Assembly (NCBI GenBank): GCA_964610025.1
Contig: CAZSTX010000001.1
Coordinates: 62,001-126,000, forward strand
DNA length: 64,000 nt
Origin: UBA5266 sp964610025
GTDB taxonomy: Bacteria; Bacteroidota; Bacteroidia; Bacteroidales; WCHB1-69
Reading direction: 5' to 3'
The notes under the pieces were generated by a model that was not told where the DNA came from, ran no database searches, and saw only the letters and a list, made by a program, of their open reading frames with translations. Shown here piece by piece: positions 55,286 to 63,825 of this stretch (position 1 is its first letter; each line of letters begins with the position of its first letter). The translations under genes were made by a program, and so were the position numbers.

Positions 55286-55780
55286 ATGAAATTAAAAACG
55301 GTAGTTATAACAATTTTTCTGATGACAATCATTGTAGTACAAATGAATTCTTGTAATAAAGCAAGTTTGTTAACTGGCACTTACGATGGCATTACGACAA
55401 CAAAAGGCAATGTGAAAATTCAAATATCAGGCTATATAGATACTGATGAAGAAATCCCTGTTGAATACGAAAATGTTAGTTTTGTCATAACAAAGGGAGC
55501 AGATAAAAATAAGATAATCTTAAAGCAAGTAAACGCTTCTAACGAACAAGAATTGGAAGCAATTGGTATTGTCAATAATCAAACAGTTACTTTTCTTCCT
55601 TTCACTATGCCCATTAGCTATAGTGGCATAAAAGTAGATGCCGAAGTGTCGGATATGACAGCTCATTTTAATAAAGGCACCATGACTTATAGCTATACTT
55701 ATGGTTATTCACAAATATTGCCGGGAGCTTATGTCAATATAGCTATGCAAGCCAGCGGAAGTGCTATAAAACAAAAATAA
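55286..55780 (+). CDS. putative lipoprotein, beta-rich
   Basis: 164 residues. The signal peptide ends in a lipobox (MNSC, Cys23). The mature protein is short and beta-rich, with LLTGTYDGITTTKGNVKIQI at its N-terminus, as in small calycin-like or lipocalin-like lipoproteins of Bacteroidota. No catalytic motif is visible. It lies 6 bp upstream of the divergent PGK gene and may share a transcript with it. Confidence 0.75.
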   Translation: MKLKTVVITIFLMTIIVVQMNSCNKASLLTGTYDGITTTKGNVKIQISGYIDTDEEIPVEYENVSFVITKGADKNKIILKQVNASNEQELEAIGIVNNQTVTFLPFTMPISYSGIKVDAEVSDMTAHFNKGTMTYSYTYGYSQILPGAYVNIAMQASGSAIKQK

Positions 55781-55786
55781 TGTGCA

Positions 55787-57067
55787 ATGAATACATTTAA
55801 ACGATTAGAAGAAGCTCATCTAAAAAATAAAATTGTTTTAGTTCGTGTTGATCATAATGTAGTGAAAAAAGGAATTATACACGATCCTTATCGTGTTGAT
55901 GCCACAATAGGAACACTTTTCCATATTATTGCCAAAGGTGGAAAAATTATTCTAATGACCCACGTAGGACGTCCAAAAGATAAAAAAACATCTACTATTA
56001 CCATAGACGAGGCTAATTCGGTATTGCCGATTGTAAAGTATTTAGAATCAAAATTGCATATTTGTTTGGGAGTTCCTAAATTCGAAACTGTTGAAAATAA
56101 AGGATATTTGGGGATAGCTACTTCCATCAATCATATGATTAAAGATTTGAAAGATAACAAAATAGATGGTATTTATCTTCCCAATACACGATGGTTTTCG
56201 GGAGAAGAAGCCAAAGGAGAAGAACAAGAAAAATTTGCTTATCAATTAGCAGGATTAGCCGATATCTTTGTAAATGATGCTTTTGGTTCGTGGCAGGCTC
56301 ACGCTTCAACAGTTGCTATAACAAAATTTTTACCATCTTATGCTGGTTTTTTGATGCAAAAAGAATTGAAAAATCTTGATAGAATTTTCAATTCTAAAAA
56401 ACCTTTTATAGCTGTTGTAGCTGGTGCTAAATTTGATACAAAAATAGATTCTTTAACAGCACTGTTGAAAATGGCTAATCATTTAATATTAGGAGGTGTT
56501 ATTTACAATGCTTATTTATGTGCCAAATATGGCATTCATATCAAAAATGTAGACGAAGAAGACGTAGAGCAGGCAAAGCAATTTGTAGCTATCTGCAAAC
56601 AATATCCGCATAAACTCATAGAGTTACCTTATGTCATTGAATCAGATAGTTTAGAAAATAAACAAGAAGGAAGCTATCGCATAATTGACATACGTAATTT
56701 GAAACAAGGCGACAGACTTAATTATGTATTAGATGTTGCAAAAGAATCGTTTAAAGAAAAAAATGTACTTGATGTTTTTTATAAAGCACATACTATTTTT
56801 GTAAATGCAGTAATGGGTTATATGCCTTATTTTAATGAAGGTACTATAGCATTAGATGAATTAATAGATAAAAATAGCGATGCAGTAAAATTATATGGTG
56901 GTGGTGATACATTACAAGAACTAAAACGCTTACTTCCTGGATTATATATAGTTGCATTAGATAATCCTAATTATTATATTTTTACAGGTGGAGGGGCTGT
57001 CTTAAAAGCTATTCAAGAAAATTCTTATATGGGTTTAGAGCCAGTAAAAGCATTGTGTAATAATTAA
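55787..57067 (+). CDS. pgk: divergent phosphoglycerate kinase
   Basis: 426 residues, longer than the usual 390-400. Recognisable PGK landmarks: VRVDHNV (canonical RxDFNVP), THVGRP, LPNTRW (canonical ENTRF), AGAKFDTK with both lysines, GGGDT and TGGGA. The substrate-site block DAFGTAHRAHAST is reduced to DAFGSWQAHAST (Gln170; the HR pair is missing and one residue deleted), and the GPVGVFE region reads VMGYMPYF. It may be a specialised paralogue or a less active enzyme. It converges on uvrB with only a 2-bp gap. Confidence 0.85.
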   Translation: MNTFKRLEEAHLKNKIVLVRVDHNVVKKGIIHDPYRVDATIGTLFHIIAKGGKIILMTHVGRPKDKKTSTITIDEANSVLPIVKYLESKLHICLGVPKFETVENKGYLGIATSINHMIKDLKDNKIDGIYLPNTRWFSGEEAKGEEQEKFAYQLAGLADIFVNDAFGSWQAHASTVAITKFLPSYAGFLMQKELKNLDRIFNSKKPFIAVVAGAKFDTKIDSLTALLKMANHLILGGVIYNAYLCAKYGIHIKNVDEEDVEQAKQFVAICKQYPHKLIELPYVIESDSLENKQEGSYRIIDIRNLKQGDRLNYVLDVAKESFKEKNVLDVFYKAHTIFVNAVMGYMPYFNEGTIALDELIDKNSDAVKLYGGGDTLQELKRLLPGLYIVALDNPNYYIFTGGGAVLKAIQENSYMGLEPVKALCNN

Positions 57068-57069
57068 TA

Positions 57070-59070
57070 TTATGTTCCTTTATTTTTTTTCAATTCTTTT
57101 ATTTCATCACGCAAACGGGCAGCTTCGAGAAAATCTAAGGATTTAACAGCCATTTCCATTGCTTTTTCTTTTGACTTAATTAAATTATTCGTTTCTTTTA
57201 CAGAAAGGTATTTTACCTTGCTTTCTTCAGCGGCTACTGGTGCATTGTTCGTATGAGTTACTGAATAAGTTTTGGTATTTTCTTTGCTTTGTAATGACTT
57301 GCGTGAACGCTGAATAGTAGTAGGAGAGATGTTGTTTTTGATATTATAAGCAATTTGTTTTTCGCGTCTACGATTGGTTTCGTTGATTGTTTTTTGCATT
57401 GATTGTGTAATGGTATCGGCATAAAAAATTACTCTCCCATTAACGTTGCGTGCTGCTCTTCCGGCTGTTTGTGTTAATGAACGTTCAGAACGTAAGAAAC
57501 CTTCTTTATCAGCATCTAAAATAGCCACTAACGACACTTCAGGTAAATCAAGTCCTTCTCTAAGCAAATTTACACCAACTATTACATCAATAATTCCTTC
57601 ACGCAAATAATCGAGAATTTCAACACGTTCTAATGTATCTACATCAGAATGTATATATTGTGTCTTAACATCAATGCGTTTTAAATATTTGGTTAATTCT
57701 TCTGCCATACGCTTTGTAAGAGTTGTAACCAAAACACGTTCCCCTTGTTGTATCGTTTTGTCAATTTCTTCTAATAAATTATCAACCTGATTAATACAAG
57801 GTCTCACTTCTATAATAGGATCTAATAATCCTGTTGGTCTCACAATTTGTTCTACAATAGCGCCTTCTGATGCTTTAAGTTCAAAATCGGCAGGTGTAGC
57901 CGATATATAAATCGTTTGCCCGATAATAGCTTGCACCTCTTCAAGACGTAATGGTCTATTATCTAATGCTGCTGGCAAACGGAAGCCATAGTTTACTAAA
58001 TTTGTTTTTCTTGATTTATCGCCTGCATACATGCCTTTTAATTGTGGTATTGTAACATGACTTTCATCAACGACAAATATAAAATCTTTTGGAAAATAAT
58101 CTAATAAACAGAATGGACGCATTCCTGTTTCCCGTCTATCGAAATAGCGCGAATAATTTTCGATACCTGAACAATATCCTAATTCTTTTATCATTTCTAT
58201 ATCATAAACAACTCTATCTTCTAATCGTTTAGCTTCTAAATGCTTGCCGATGCTTTTGAAATGATTTTTTTGTATCTCTAAATCTATTTGTATTTCTTTG
58301 ATGGCTTCATGAATAATATCTTGAGATGTAACAAAAATATTGGCTGGATATATTGTTATCTCATTTAAACTTTCTATTCTATGTCCATCAATGTCAATAG
58401 ATTCAATTGTTTCGATGGCATCTCCCCAAAAAGTTAAACGATAAGCAATTTTACCATAAGCTGGGAAAATATCTACTATATCGCCTTTTACTCTAAATTT
58501 ACCCCTTTCAATATTTCCTTCTATACGCGAATATAAACTACTTACAAATTTGTGTAATAATTGATTGCGATTTATTATTAAATCTTTATGTAAATGAATA
58601 GTGTTTTTTGCAAATTCTTCTGGATTACCTATTCCATAAATACATGAAACTGAAGATACTACTATAATGTCTTTTCGTCCTGAGAGTAGGGAAGATGTTG
58701 TGCTCAATCGTAATCTTTCAATTTCTTCGTTGATAGAAAGATCTTTTTCTATATAAGTATTAGTAGATGGAATATATGCTTCTGGTTGATAATAATCGTA
58801 GTAAGACACAAAATATTCTACTGCATTATCAGGAAAAAATTCTTTAAATTCACTGTATAATTGTGCAGCAAGCGTTTTATTGTGGCTTATGACTAATGCG
58901 GGACGTTTTACTTCTTTTAAAACATTGGCAATAGTAAATGTTTTTCCAGAGCCCGTTACCCCTAATAGTGTTTGATTTTTTACTCCTTGATTTAATGATT
59001 TTACAAGCTGTTCTATAGCTTCAGGCTGGTCGCCAGAAGGCGAAAAAGGAGCTTGCAATTGAAAATCCAT
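57070..59070 (-). CDS. uvrB: excinuclease ABC subunit B
   Basis: 666 residues. Walker A GVTGSGKTFTIAN (about 38-50), the beta-hairpin motif YYDYYQPEAYIP (about 90-101), helicase motifs including DESHVTIPQ and TAGRAARN, and the C-terminal UVR domain (about 625-660, SLDFLEAARLRDEI) that binds UvrC. It verifies DNA damage in nucleotide excision repair. It lies 12 bp after the DUF4293 gene. Complete and normal in length. Confidence 0.97.
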   Translation of the reverse strand: MDFQLQAPFSPSGDQPEAIEQLVKSLNQGVKNQTLLGVTGSGKTFTIANVLKEVKRPALVISHNKTLAAQLYSEFKEFFPDNAVEYFVSYYDYYQPEAYIPSTNTYIEKDLSINEEIERLRLSTTSSLLSGRKDIIVVSSVSCIYGIGNPEEFAKNTIHLHKDLIINRNQLLHKFVSSLYSRIEGNIERGKFRVKGDIVDIFPAYGKIAYRLTFWGDAIETIESIDIDGHRIESLNEITIYPANIFVTSQDIIHEAIKEIQIDLEIQKNHFKSIGKHLEAKRLEDRVVYDIEMIKELGYCSGIENYSRYFDRRETGMRPFCLLDYFPKDFIFVVDESHVTIPQLKGMYAGDKSRKTNLVNYGFRLPAALDNRPLRLEEVQAIIGQTIYISATPADFELKASEGAIVEQIVRPTGLLDPIIEVRPCINQVDNLLEEIDKTIQQGERVLVTTLTKRMAEELTKYLKRIDVKTQYIHSDVDTLERVEILDYLREGIIDVIVGVNLLREGLDLPEVSLVAILDADKEGFLRSERSLTQTAGRAARNVNGRVIFYADTITQSMQKTINETNRRREKQIAYNIKNNISPTTIQRSRKSLQSKENTKTYSVTHTNNAPVAAEESKVKYLSVKETNNLIKSKEKAMEMAVKSLDFLEAARLRDEIKELKKNKGT

Positions 59071-59082
59071 AGGACATCTAAT

Positions 59083-59556
59083 TTATCGTAATCTTTCTGC
59101 TTCTTTTATTTTTTTTTCGTCTTTTAAAATAAATTTATTAGCAAGAAAAAGAAAGGCAAGCGAGACAATAGATGTAATAGTCCACAGACTATAAACCAAT
59201 TGATTGTTTTTCAATAAATATATTTTACTAAATAAATTATCAGGATAAACATAAAGTATGAGTAACAATAATATAAAATTAATGACAACACCTGCTACAC
59301 ATAATTTAGATTGTATTGTCCTATTTTTGTAGAGAAAAATAGTTATTAAACTTAATCCTGCAAGTATAATTTGCAAAATACCAATGTAATAAGTCGGCAA
59401 TAAAACATTGCCATTTTCAATGTTTTCATGTAAACTCCAAGATGTAAATACATATTGAGCATTATCGGTCGTAACGGTAGCAATAGGGGTAAAAATTCCT
59501 ACAATTAAACAAATAGCTGCTAATAAAAGTAATAGAGATTGAATGCGTTGTATCAT
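59083..59556 (-). CDS. DUF4293-type four-helix membrane protein
   Basis: 157 residues with four predicted membrane segments starting at MIQRIQSLLLLLAAIC and a charged cytoplasmic tail (KDEKKIKEAERLR). The N-terminal MIQRIQSL and the loop between segments 1 and 2 are typical of the Bacteroidota-specific DUF4293 family. Function unknown. It sits between the ribbon-helix-helix-like gene and uvrB, probably in one transcript beginning at lpxC-fabZ. Confidence 0.88.
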   Translation of the reverse strand: MIQRIQSLLLLLAAICLIVGIFTPIATVTTDNAQYVFTSWSLHENIENGNVLLPTYYIGILQIILAGLSLITIFLYKNRTIQSKLCVAGVVINFILLLLILYVYPDNLFSKIYLLKNNQLVYSLWTITSIVSLAFLFLANKFILKDEKKIKEAERLR

Positions 59557-59603
59557 ATTATAAATAATTATTAATTAATAGTATAAAAAAATAAAATTAT
59601 ATT

Positions 59604-59816
59604 TTAAAATAATTCTAATTGATTTTTGAGTACTCCGTTTTCATTGTTTTTTTTAAGTTCCATATATTTAAGATTTAAATCAATAGAATCTTTGATGAAT
59701 TTATTTACTGTTATATTGTTTTTTTTAGCACATTGCTCAATAGATTTTCTTTTTTCTGCCGAAACTTTAAAGGTGTAGTGGTAAGTCCATTTATTAGTTT
59801 TTTTATCTTTTTGCAT
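59604..59816 (-). CDS. small ribbon-helix-helix-like protein
   Basis: 70 residues. The segment WTYHYTFKVSAEKRKSIEQC, followed by AKKNNITVNKFIKDSIDLNL, has the beta strand plus two helices expected for a ribbon-helix-helix DNA-binding or antitoxin-like fold; the charged C-terminus ends in NQLELF. It starts 4 bp after the lpxC-fabZ stop codon, so translation is probably coupled. No toxin gene is adjacent. It may regulate its own operon or another target (inference). Confidence 0.65.
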   Translation of the reverse strand: MQKDKKTNKWTYHYTFKVSAEKRKSIEQCAKKNNITVNKFIKDSIDLNLKYMELKKNNENGVLKNQLELF

Positions 59817-59820
59817 ATGT

Positions 59821-61203
59821 TTATCCTTTTGTTATTTGTGCTAAAAAATCGCCTTCTGCCACTACTTTCTGATTTACATATGCTTTTCCTTTCATATGTG
59901 CTAACCCACGGCGTATAGGCTCTAATAAAATCATTTCGTAAATCAATGTGTCTCCTGGCGATACTTTAGAACGAAATTTTACCTTGTCCATACTTAAGAA
60001 AAAAGTAAGATAGTTTTCAGGATCAGGAACCTGATTAAGCACTAAAATACCACCTGTTTGAGCCATACCCTCCACAATTAAAACGCCGGGCATTACAGGT
60101 TCTTGTGGAAAATGACCCGTGAAAAATTCTTCGTTAATAGTAGCATTTTTAACACCAACAACACGATTTGCTGTCAGTTCTATTATTTTATCTACTAATA
60201 AAAAAGGGAAACGATGTGGGAGTTTTTCTTTAATTCCTATACTATTAAAAATAGGTGGTTTATTAACATCAAAAACAACTTTACTTGCTTCTGCTTTTAT
60301 TTTACTTATCATCATACGTGCAAAGGCTGTATTGGTAGCATGCCCAGGATATTTTGCTATAATATGTGCTTTTAAATTATAGCCTATTAAGTTTAAATCG
60401 CCAATTAGGTCTAATAATTTATGCCGCGCTACTTCGTTGTCAAAATGTAATTTTATGTTATTTAATACGCCTGTATTTTCAACTTTAATATCATGGCGAT
60501 TAAAGAAAGTGGCAATTTGTTGTATTTCTTTCTCTTCTAAAATATGATTGACATATACAATGGCATTTTCAACATCGCCTCCTTTAATCATATTTGCATT
60601 GATAAGAGGCAATATTTCATGTAAAAAACAAAAAGTACGAGCAGGTGCTATTTCTGTAGCAAAATCTTTAATGTTATTTAATTCTGCATGTTGTACACCT
60701 AATACTTTTGTTTTGTAGTCTGTTAAAACAGAAACTTTAAAGTTTTCAGAAGGAATAGCTATGATTTCAATATCACTGTTAGGATTTTTCCAAGTGATAA
60801 CTTCTTTTAACTCAAATATTTTTTTATCAGCATCTTGTTCTAAAAGACCTGCCTGCTGAAATATTTTGACATACTCTATAGAACTGCCATCTATAATAGG
60901 GATTTCTTCACCGTTTAATTCTATTAATACATTGTCAATTTCAAGCCCTGCAAGTGCAGCCATTACGTGTTCAATGGTTCTAACAGTAGCTCCTTCTTTA
61001 TTGCTAATTACAGTACCACGAGTAGTTTCTATTACCAATTCAGCAGAAGCTAATATAAGATTATTTTCTTCTAAATCAGTTCTTTTAAAAACAATTCCAT
61101 GGTTAACGTCAGCGGGTTGAAAAGTAACAGTAACGGCTTTCCCATTGTGTAAGCCTTTACCTTTTAGACTACAAGATTTTTTTATTGTGTATTGCTTACT
61201 CAT
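59821..61203 (-). CDS. lpxC: bifunctional UDP-3-O-acyl-GlcNAc deacetylase / 3-hydroxyacyl-ACP dehydratase (LpxC-FabZ)
   Basis: 460 residues, the LpxC-FabZ fusion of Bacteroidota. LpxC part (1 to about 300): zinc-site TIEHVMAALAG (His79) and catalytic EVARHKLLDLIGDL. FabZ part (about 315-460): PHRFPFLLVDKI and GHFPQEPVMPGVLIVEGMAQ with catalytic His and Glu. It commits UDP-3-O-acyl-GlcNAc to lipid A and dehydrates hydroxyacyl-ACP for fatty acid synthesis, so one polypeptide touches both branches. First gene of the operon lpxC-fabZ, RHH-like, DUF4293, uvrB. Confidence 0.96.
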   Translation of the reverse strand: MSKQYTIKKSCSLKGKGLHNGKAVTVTFQPADVNHGIVFKRTDLEENNLILASAELVIETTRGTVISNKEGATVRTIEHVMAALAGLEIDNVLIELNGEEIPIIDGSSIEYVKIFQQAGLLEQDADKKIFELKEVITWKNPNSDIEIIAIPSENFKVSVLTDYKTKVLGVQHAELNNIKDFATEIAPARTFCFLHEILPLINANMIKGGDVENAIVYVNHILEEKEIQQIATFFNRHDIKVENTGVLNNIKLHFDNEVARHKLLDLIGDLNLIGYNLKAHIIAKYPGHATNTAFARMMISKIKAEASKVVFDVNKPPIFNSIGIKEKLPHRFPFLLVDKIIELTANRVVGVKNATINEEFFTGHFPQEPVMPGVLIVEGMAQTGGILVLNQVPDPENYLTFFLSMDKVKFRSKVSPGDTLIYEMILLEPIRRGLAHMKGKAYVNQKVVAEGDFLAQITKG

Positions 61204-61231
61204 ATTAAAATGATTATTATGTTAAACATTA

Positions 61232-61239
61232 CAAAAGTA
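61232..61239 (-). promoter_or_regulatory. -7 element for lpxC-fabZ operon
   Basis: Minus strand reads TACTTTTG followed by TAATG, 28 bp before the start codon. Confidence 0.6.
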
Positions 61240-61369
61240 TAAAAAAACACACTCGTTTTTCATTATCTTCTATAAATTAATAAAAAATATTAGAAAATCC
61301 GAATAATAACTTCTAAAATAAGTGTTGAAAATCGTTATTTCTTATTAAAAAGGATAAAAAAAAATATAG

Positions 61370-61377
61370 TATTTTTG
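61370..61377 (+). promoter_or_regulatory. -7 element for hutH
   Basis: TATTTTTG followed by CAAAA, 19 bp before the start codon. Confidence 0.55.
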
Positions 61378-61396
61378 CAAAAAAATATAAGATATA

Positions 61397-62899
61397 ATGA
61401 AAGAACATAAGATATCAGATAAGCGTTTGAAATTAGCGACAGTAGATAAAATAATAAACGAAAATTATAAGTTAGCTTTGTCAGTTGAAGCAGTAAAAAA
61501 AATAGAAAAATGCCGCAATTATTTAGATGATAAAATAAAAAAACAAAAACGTCCTATTTATGGCATTACTACTGGTTTTGGCTCCTTATGTAATACTACT
61601 ATTTCAGAAAATGAATTAGGAAAACTACAAGAAAATCTTATGGCTTCTCATGCTTGTGGAGTAGGAGATGAAGTGCCATTAGAGATTGTTCGTTTAATGA
61701 TTTTATTGAAAATACAATCTTTGTCTTATGGACATTCTGGTGTGCAATTGTCTACAGTTCAACGATTAATAGATATATATAACAATGAAATCTATCCCAT
61801 TGTGTACGAACAAGGTTCTTTGGGTGCATCGGGCGATTTAGTGCCTTTAGCACATCTTTGCTTACCTTTGATTAATTTAGGAGAAGTTTATTATAAAGGC
61901 GAAAAGTTAACGGGCAAAGAAATTAATGAAAAAATGAATTGGCAGCCTATTTCATTAAAATCAAAAGAAGGCTTGGCTTTATTAAATGGAACACAATTTA
62001 TGTCTGCTTATTCCGTCTATATATTATTGAAAGCTAAAAGACTATCTTATGTTGCAGATTTGATAGGAAGTATTTCACTCGATGCTTTTAATGGTAGATT
62101 AGAACCTTTTTTAACAGAAGTACATATTATTAGACCACATTGGGGACAATTAGAAACAGCCAATAATATATTAAATTTTTTAGATGGTTCTGAAATTAGT
62201 TTGCAAGATAAAGCACACGTACAAGACCCTTATTCTTTTAGATGTATGCCACAAGTGCATGGTGCTAGCAAAGATGCAATAAATTATGTTGAATTTGTTA
62301 TAGAAACCGAAATTAATTCTGTTACTGATAATCCTACTATTTTTCCAGATGAAGATTTAGTGATTTCATCCGGTAATTTTCATGGACAGCCTATTGCCTT
62401 AGCGATAGATTTTCTTGCTATTGCTTTAGCAGAATTAGGAAATATTTCAGAAAGAAGAACATATCAATTGATTGATGCTAAACGAGATTTGCCATCTTTT
62501 TTGGTTAAAAATCCAGGCTTAAATTCTGGTTTTATGATTCCTCAATATGCTGCTGCTTCTATTGTTAATCAAAATAAATTATTAGCAAATCCCTCTTCTA
62601 CCGATTCTATTGTGTCTTCACAAGGGCAAGAAGACCATGTTAGTATGGGAGCAAATGCAACAATTAAATGTTTGAAAATAGTTGAAAATTTAGAAAAAAT
62701 ATTTGGAATAGAGTTTTTTAATGCTGCACAAGCTTTAGAATTTAGAAAACCTTTAAAAACTTCTCAAAAAATAGAAGAAATATTAATTGCGTATCGTGAA
62801 AATATTCCATTTATCGAAAATGATACCACTATGTATGACAAAATGCAAAAAAGTATTGAGTTTATAAAAGATTTAGAAATGCTTTTTCGCTTCGAATAA
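61397..62899 (+). CDS. hutH: histidine ammonia-lyase
   Basis: 500 residues. The autocatalytic MIO cofactor triad Ala144-Ser145-Gly146 lies in GSLGASGDLVPLAH. The selectivity-loop residues are Ser-His (MASHACGVGDE), as in histidine rather than tyrosine ammonia-lyases. It deaminates L-histidine to urocanate. hutU, hutI and a formiminotransferase are not adjacent; the gene has its own promoter and is followed by a 177-bp gap before the sigma factor gene. Confidence 0.93.
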   Translation: MKEHKISDKRLKLATVDKIINENYKLALSVEAVKKIEKCRNYLDDKIKKQKRPIYGITTGFGSLCNTTISENELGKLQENLMASHACGVGDEVPLEIVRLMILLKIQSLSYGHSGVQLSTVQRLIDIYNNEIYPIVYEQGSLGASGDLVPLAHLCLPLINLGEVYYKGEKLTGKEINEKMNWQPISLKSKEGLALLNGTQFMSAYSVYILLKAKRLSYVADLIGSISLDAFNGRLEPFLTEVHIIRPHWGQLETANNILNFLDGSEISLQDKAHVQDPYSFRCMPQVHGASKDAINYVEFVIETEINSVTDNPTIFPDEDLVISSGNFHGQPIALAIDFLAIALAELGNISERRTYQLIDAKRDLPSFLVKNPGLNSGFMIPQYAAASIVNQNKLLANPSSTDSIVSSQGQEDHVSMGANATIKCLKIVENLEKIFGIEFFNAAQALEFRKPLKTSQKIEEILIAYRENIPFIENDTTMYDKMQKSIEFIKDLEMLFRFE

Positions 62900-62982
62900 G
62901 CAACAAAATGAAAATTATTTCCTTAATATACAATGAAATAAAAAAAAAATAAAAAAAAGTGTGTTTTTTGAAAAAAAAATTA

Positions 62983-62990
62983 TATTTTTG
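62983..62990 (+). promoter_or_regulatory. -7 element for sigma factor gene
   Basis: TATTTTTG followed by CGTC. The leader to the start at 63077 is about 80 nt and contains an unexplained AAGGAGGA at 63004-63011. Confidence 0.55.
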
Positions 62991-63076
62991 CGTCTACAAA
63001 TACAAGGAGGATTTATATAGAAACAATTTTTATTTTTTGAGATTAAAAAAAAACGAAAATTAAACAAAAGTTTATT

Positions 63077-63670
63077 ATGAAGACTAAATTGTTTCAAAGC
63101 AGTGATGAAAATCTAGTTTCTCTTTATATTAACGGTCAAGAATCAGCTATAGAGATTTTAATTAAACGCTATCAACAAAAAATATTTTCTTATATTTTAA
63201 TGGTTGTGCGAGATAAAGAAATTGCAGAAGATCTTTTTCAAGATACTTTTATAAAAGTAATCAATACTTTACGATTAGGAAATTATCGTGAAGAAGGAAA
63301 GTTTAATCAGTGGATTATGCGTATTACACGTAATCTAATTATTGATTATTTTCGTAAAAATCAGAAAATGTCTTTTGTAGATAATAATAATGAGAATGGT
63401 AGTTTTATTGATAATTTTTCAGAACCTACTAATTCTATAGAACAAATAATGATAACAAATCAAATTCATGAGTCATTACGTTCTTTAATTACTCTTCTGC
63501 CTGAGAAACAACAAGAAGTTTTAATGCTACGATTATATCAAGATATGAGTTTTAAAGAAATTGCTATTCAAACTAATGTAAGTATTAATACTGCTTTAGG
63601 ACGTATGCGATACGCTATTTTGAATTTAAGAAAAATGGTGGAAGAAAATAATATAATTTTAACGCAATAA
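63077..63670 (+). CDS. sigma-70-family (ECF-type) RNA polymerase sigma factor
   Basis: 197 residues: region 2 (about 20-90, with DKEIAEDLFQDTFIKV and FNQWIMRITRNLIIDYFRK) and region 4 (about 130-190, LPEKQQEVLMLRLYQDMSFKEIA), joined by a short acidic, Asn-rich linker. No region 1.1 or 3, so it is of the extracytoplasmic-function class. No anti-sigma gene is visible downstream; the next gene is rplS. Target promoters unknown. Confidence 0.92.
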   Translation: MKTKLFQSSDENLVSLYINGQESAIEILIKRYQQKIFSYILMVVRDKEIAEDLFQDTFIKVINTLRLGNYREEGKFNQWIMRITRNLIIDYFRKNQKMSFVDNNNENGSFIDNFSEPTNSIEQIMITNQIHESLRSLITLLPEKQQEVLMLRLYQDMSFKEIAIQTNVSINTALGRMRYAILNLRKMVEENNIILTQ

Positions 63671-63781
63671 TCTTCTGAAAAAACATTAAACTACTATATA
63701 GTTAAACTTTCGATATCCAATAAATAATAATTTTTTTTTTGAAAATATCTATAAATAATTGATTTATATAAAATAAAATTG

Positions 63782-63789
63782 TACTTTTG
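63782..63789 (+). promoter_or_regulatory. -7 element for rplS
   Basis: TACTTTTG followed by CACG, 36 bp before the rplS start codon. Confidence 0.6.
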
Positions 63790-63825
63790 CACGCAATATT
63801 TAAAAAATCTTAATATTAAGAAATA

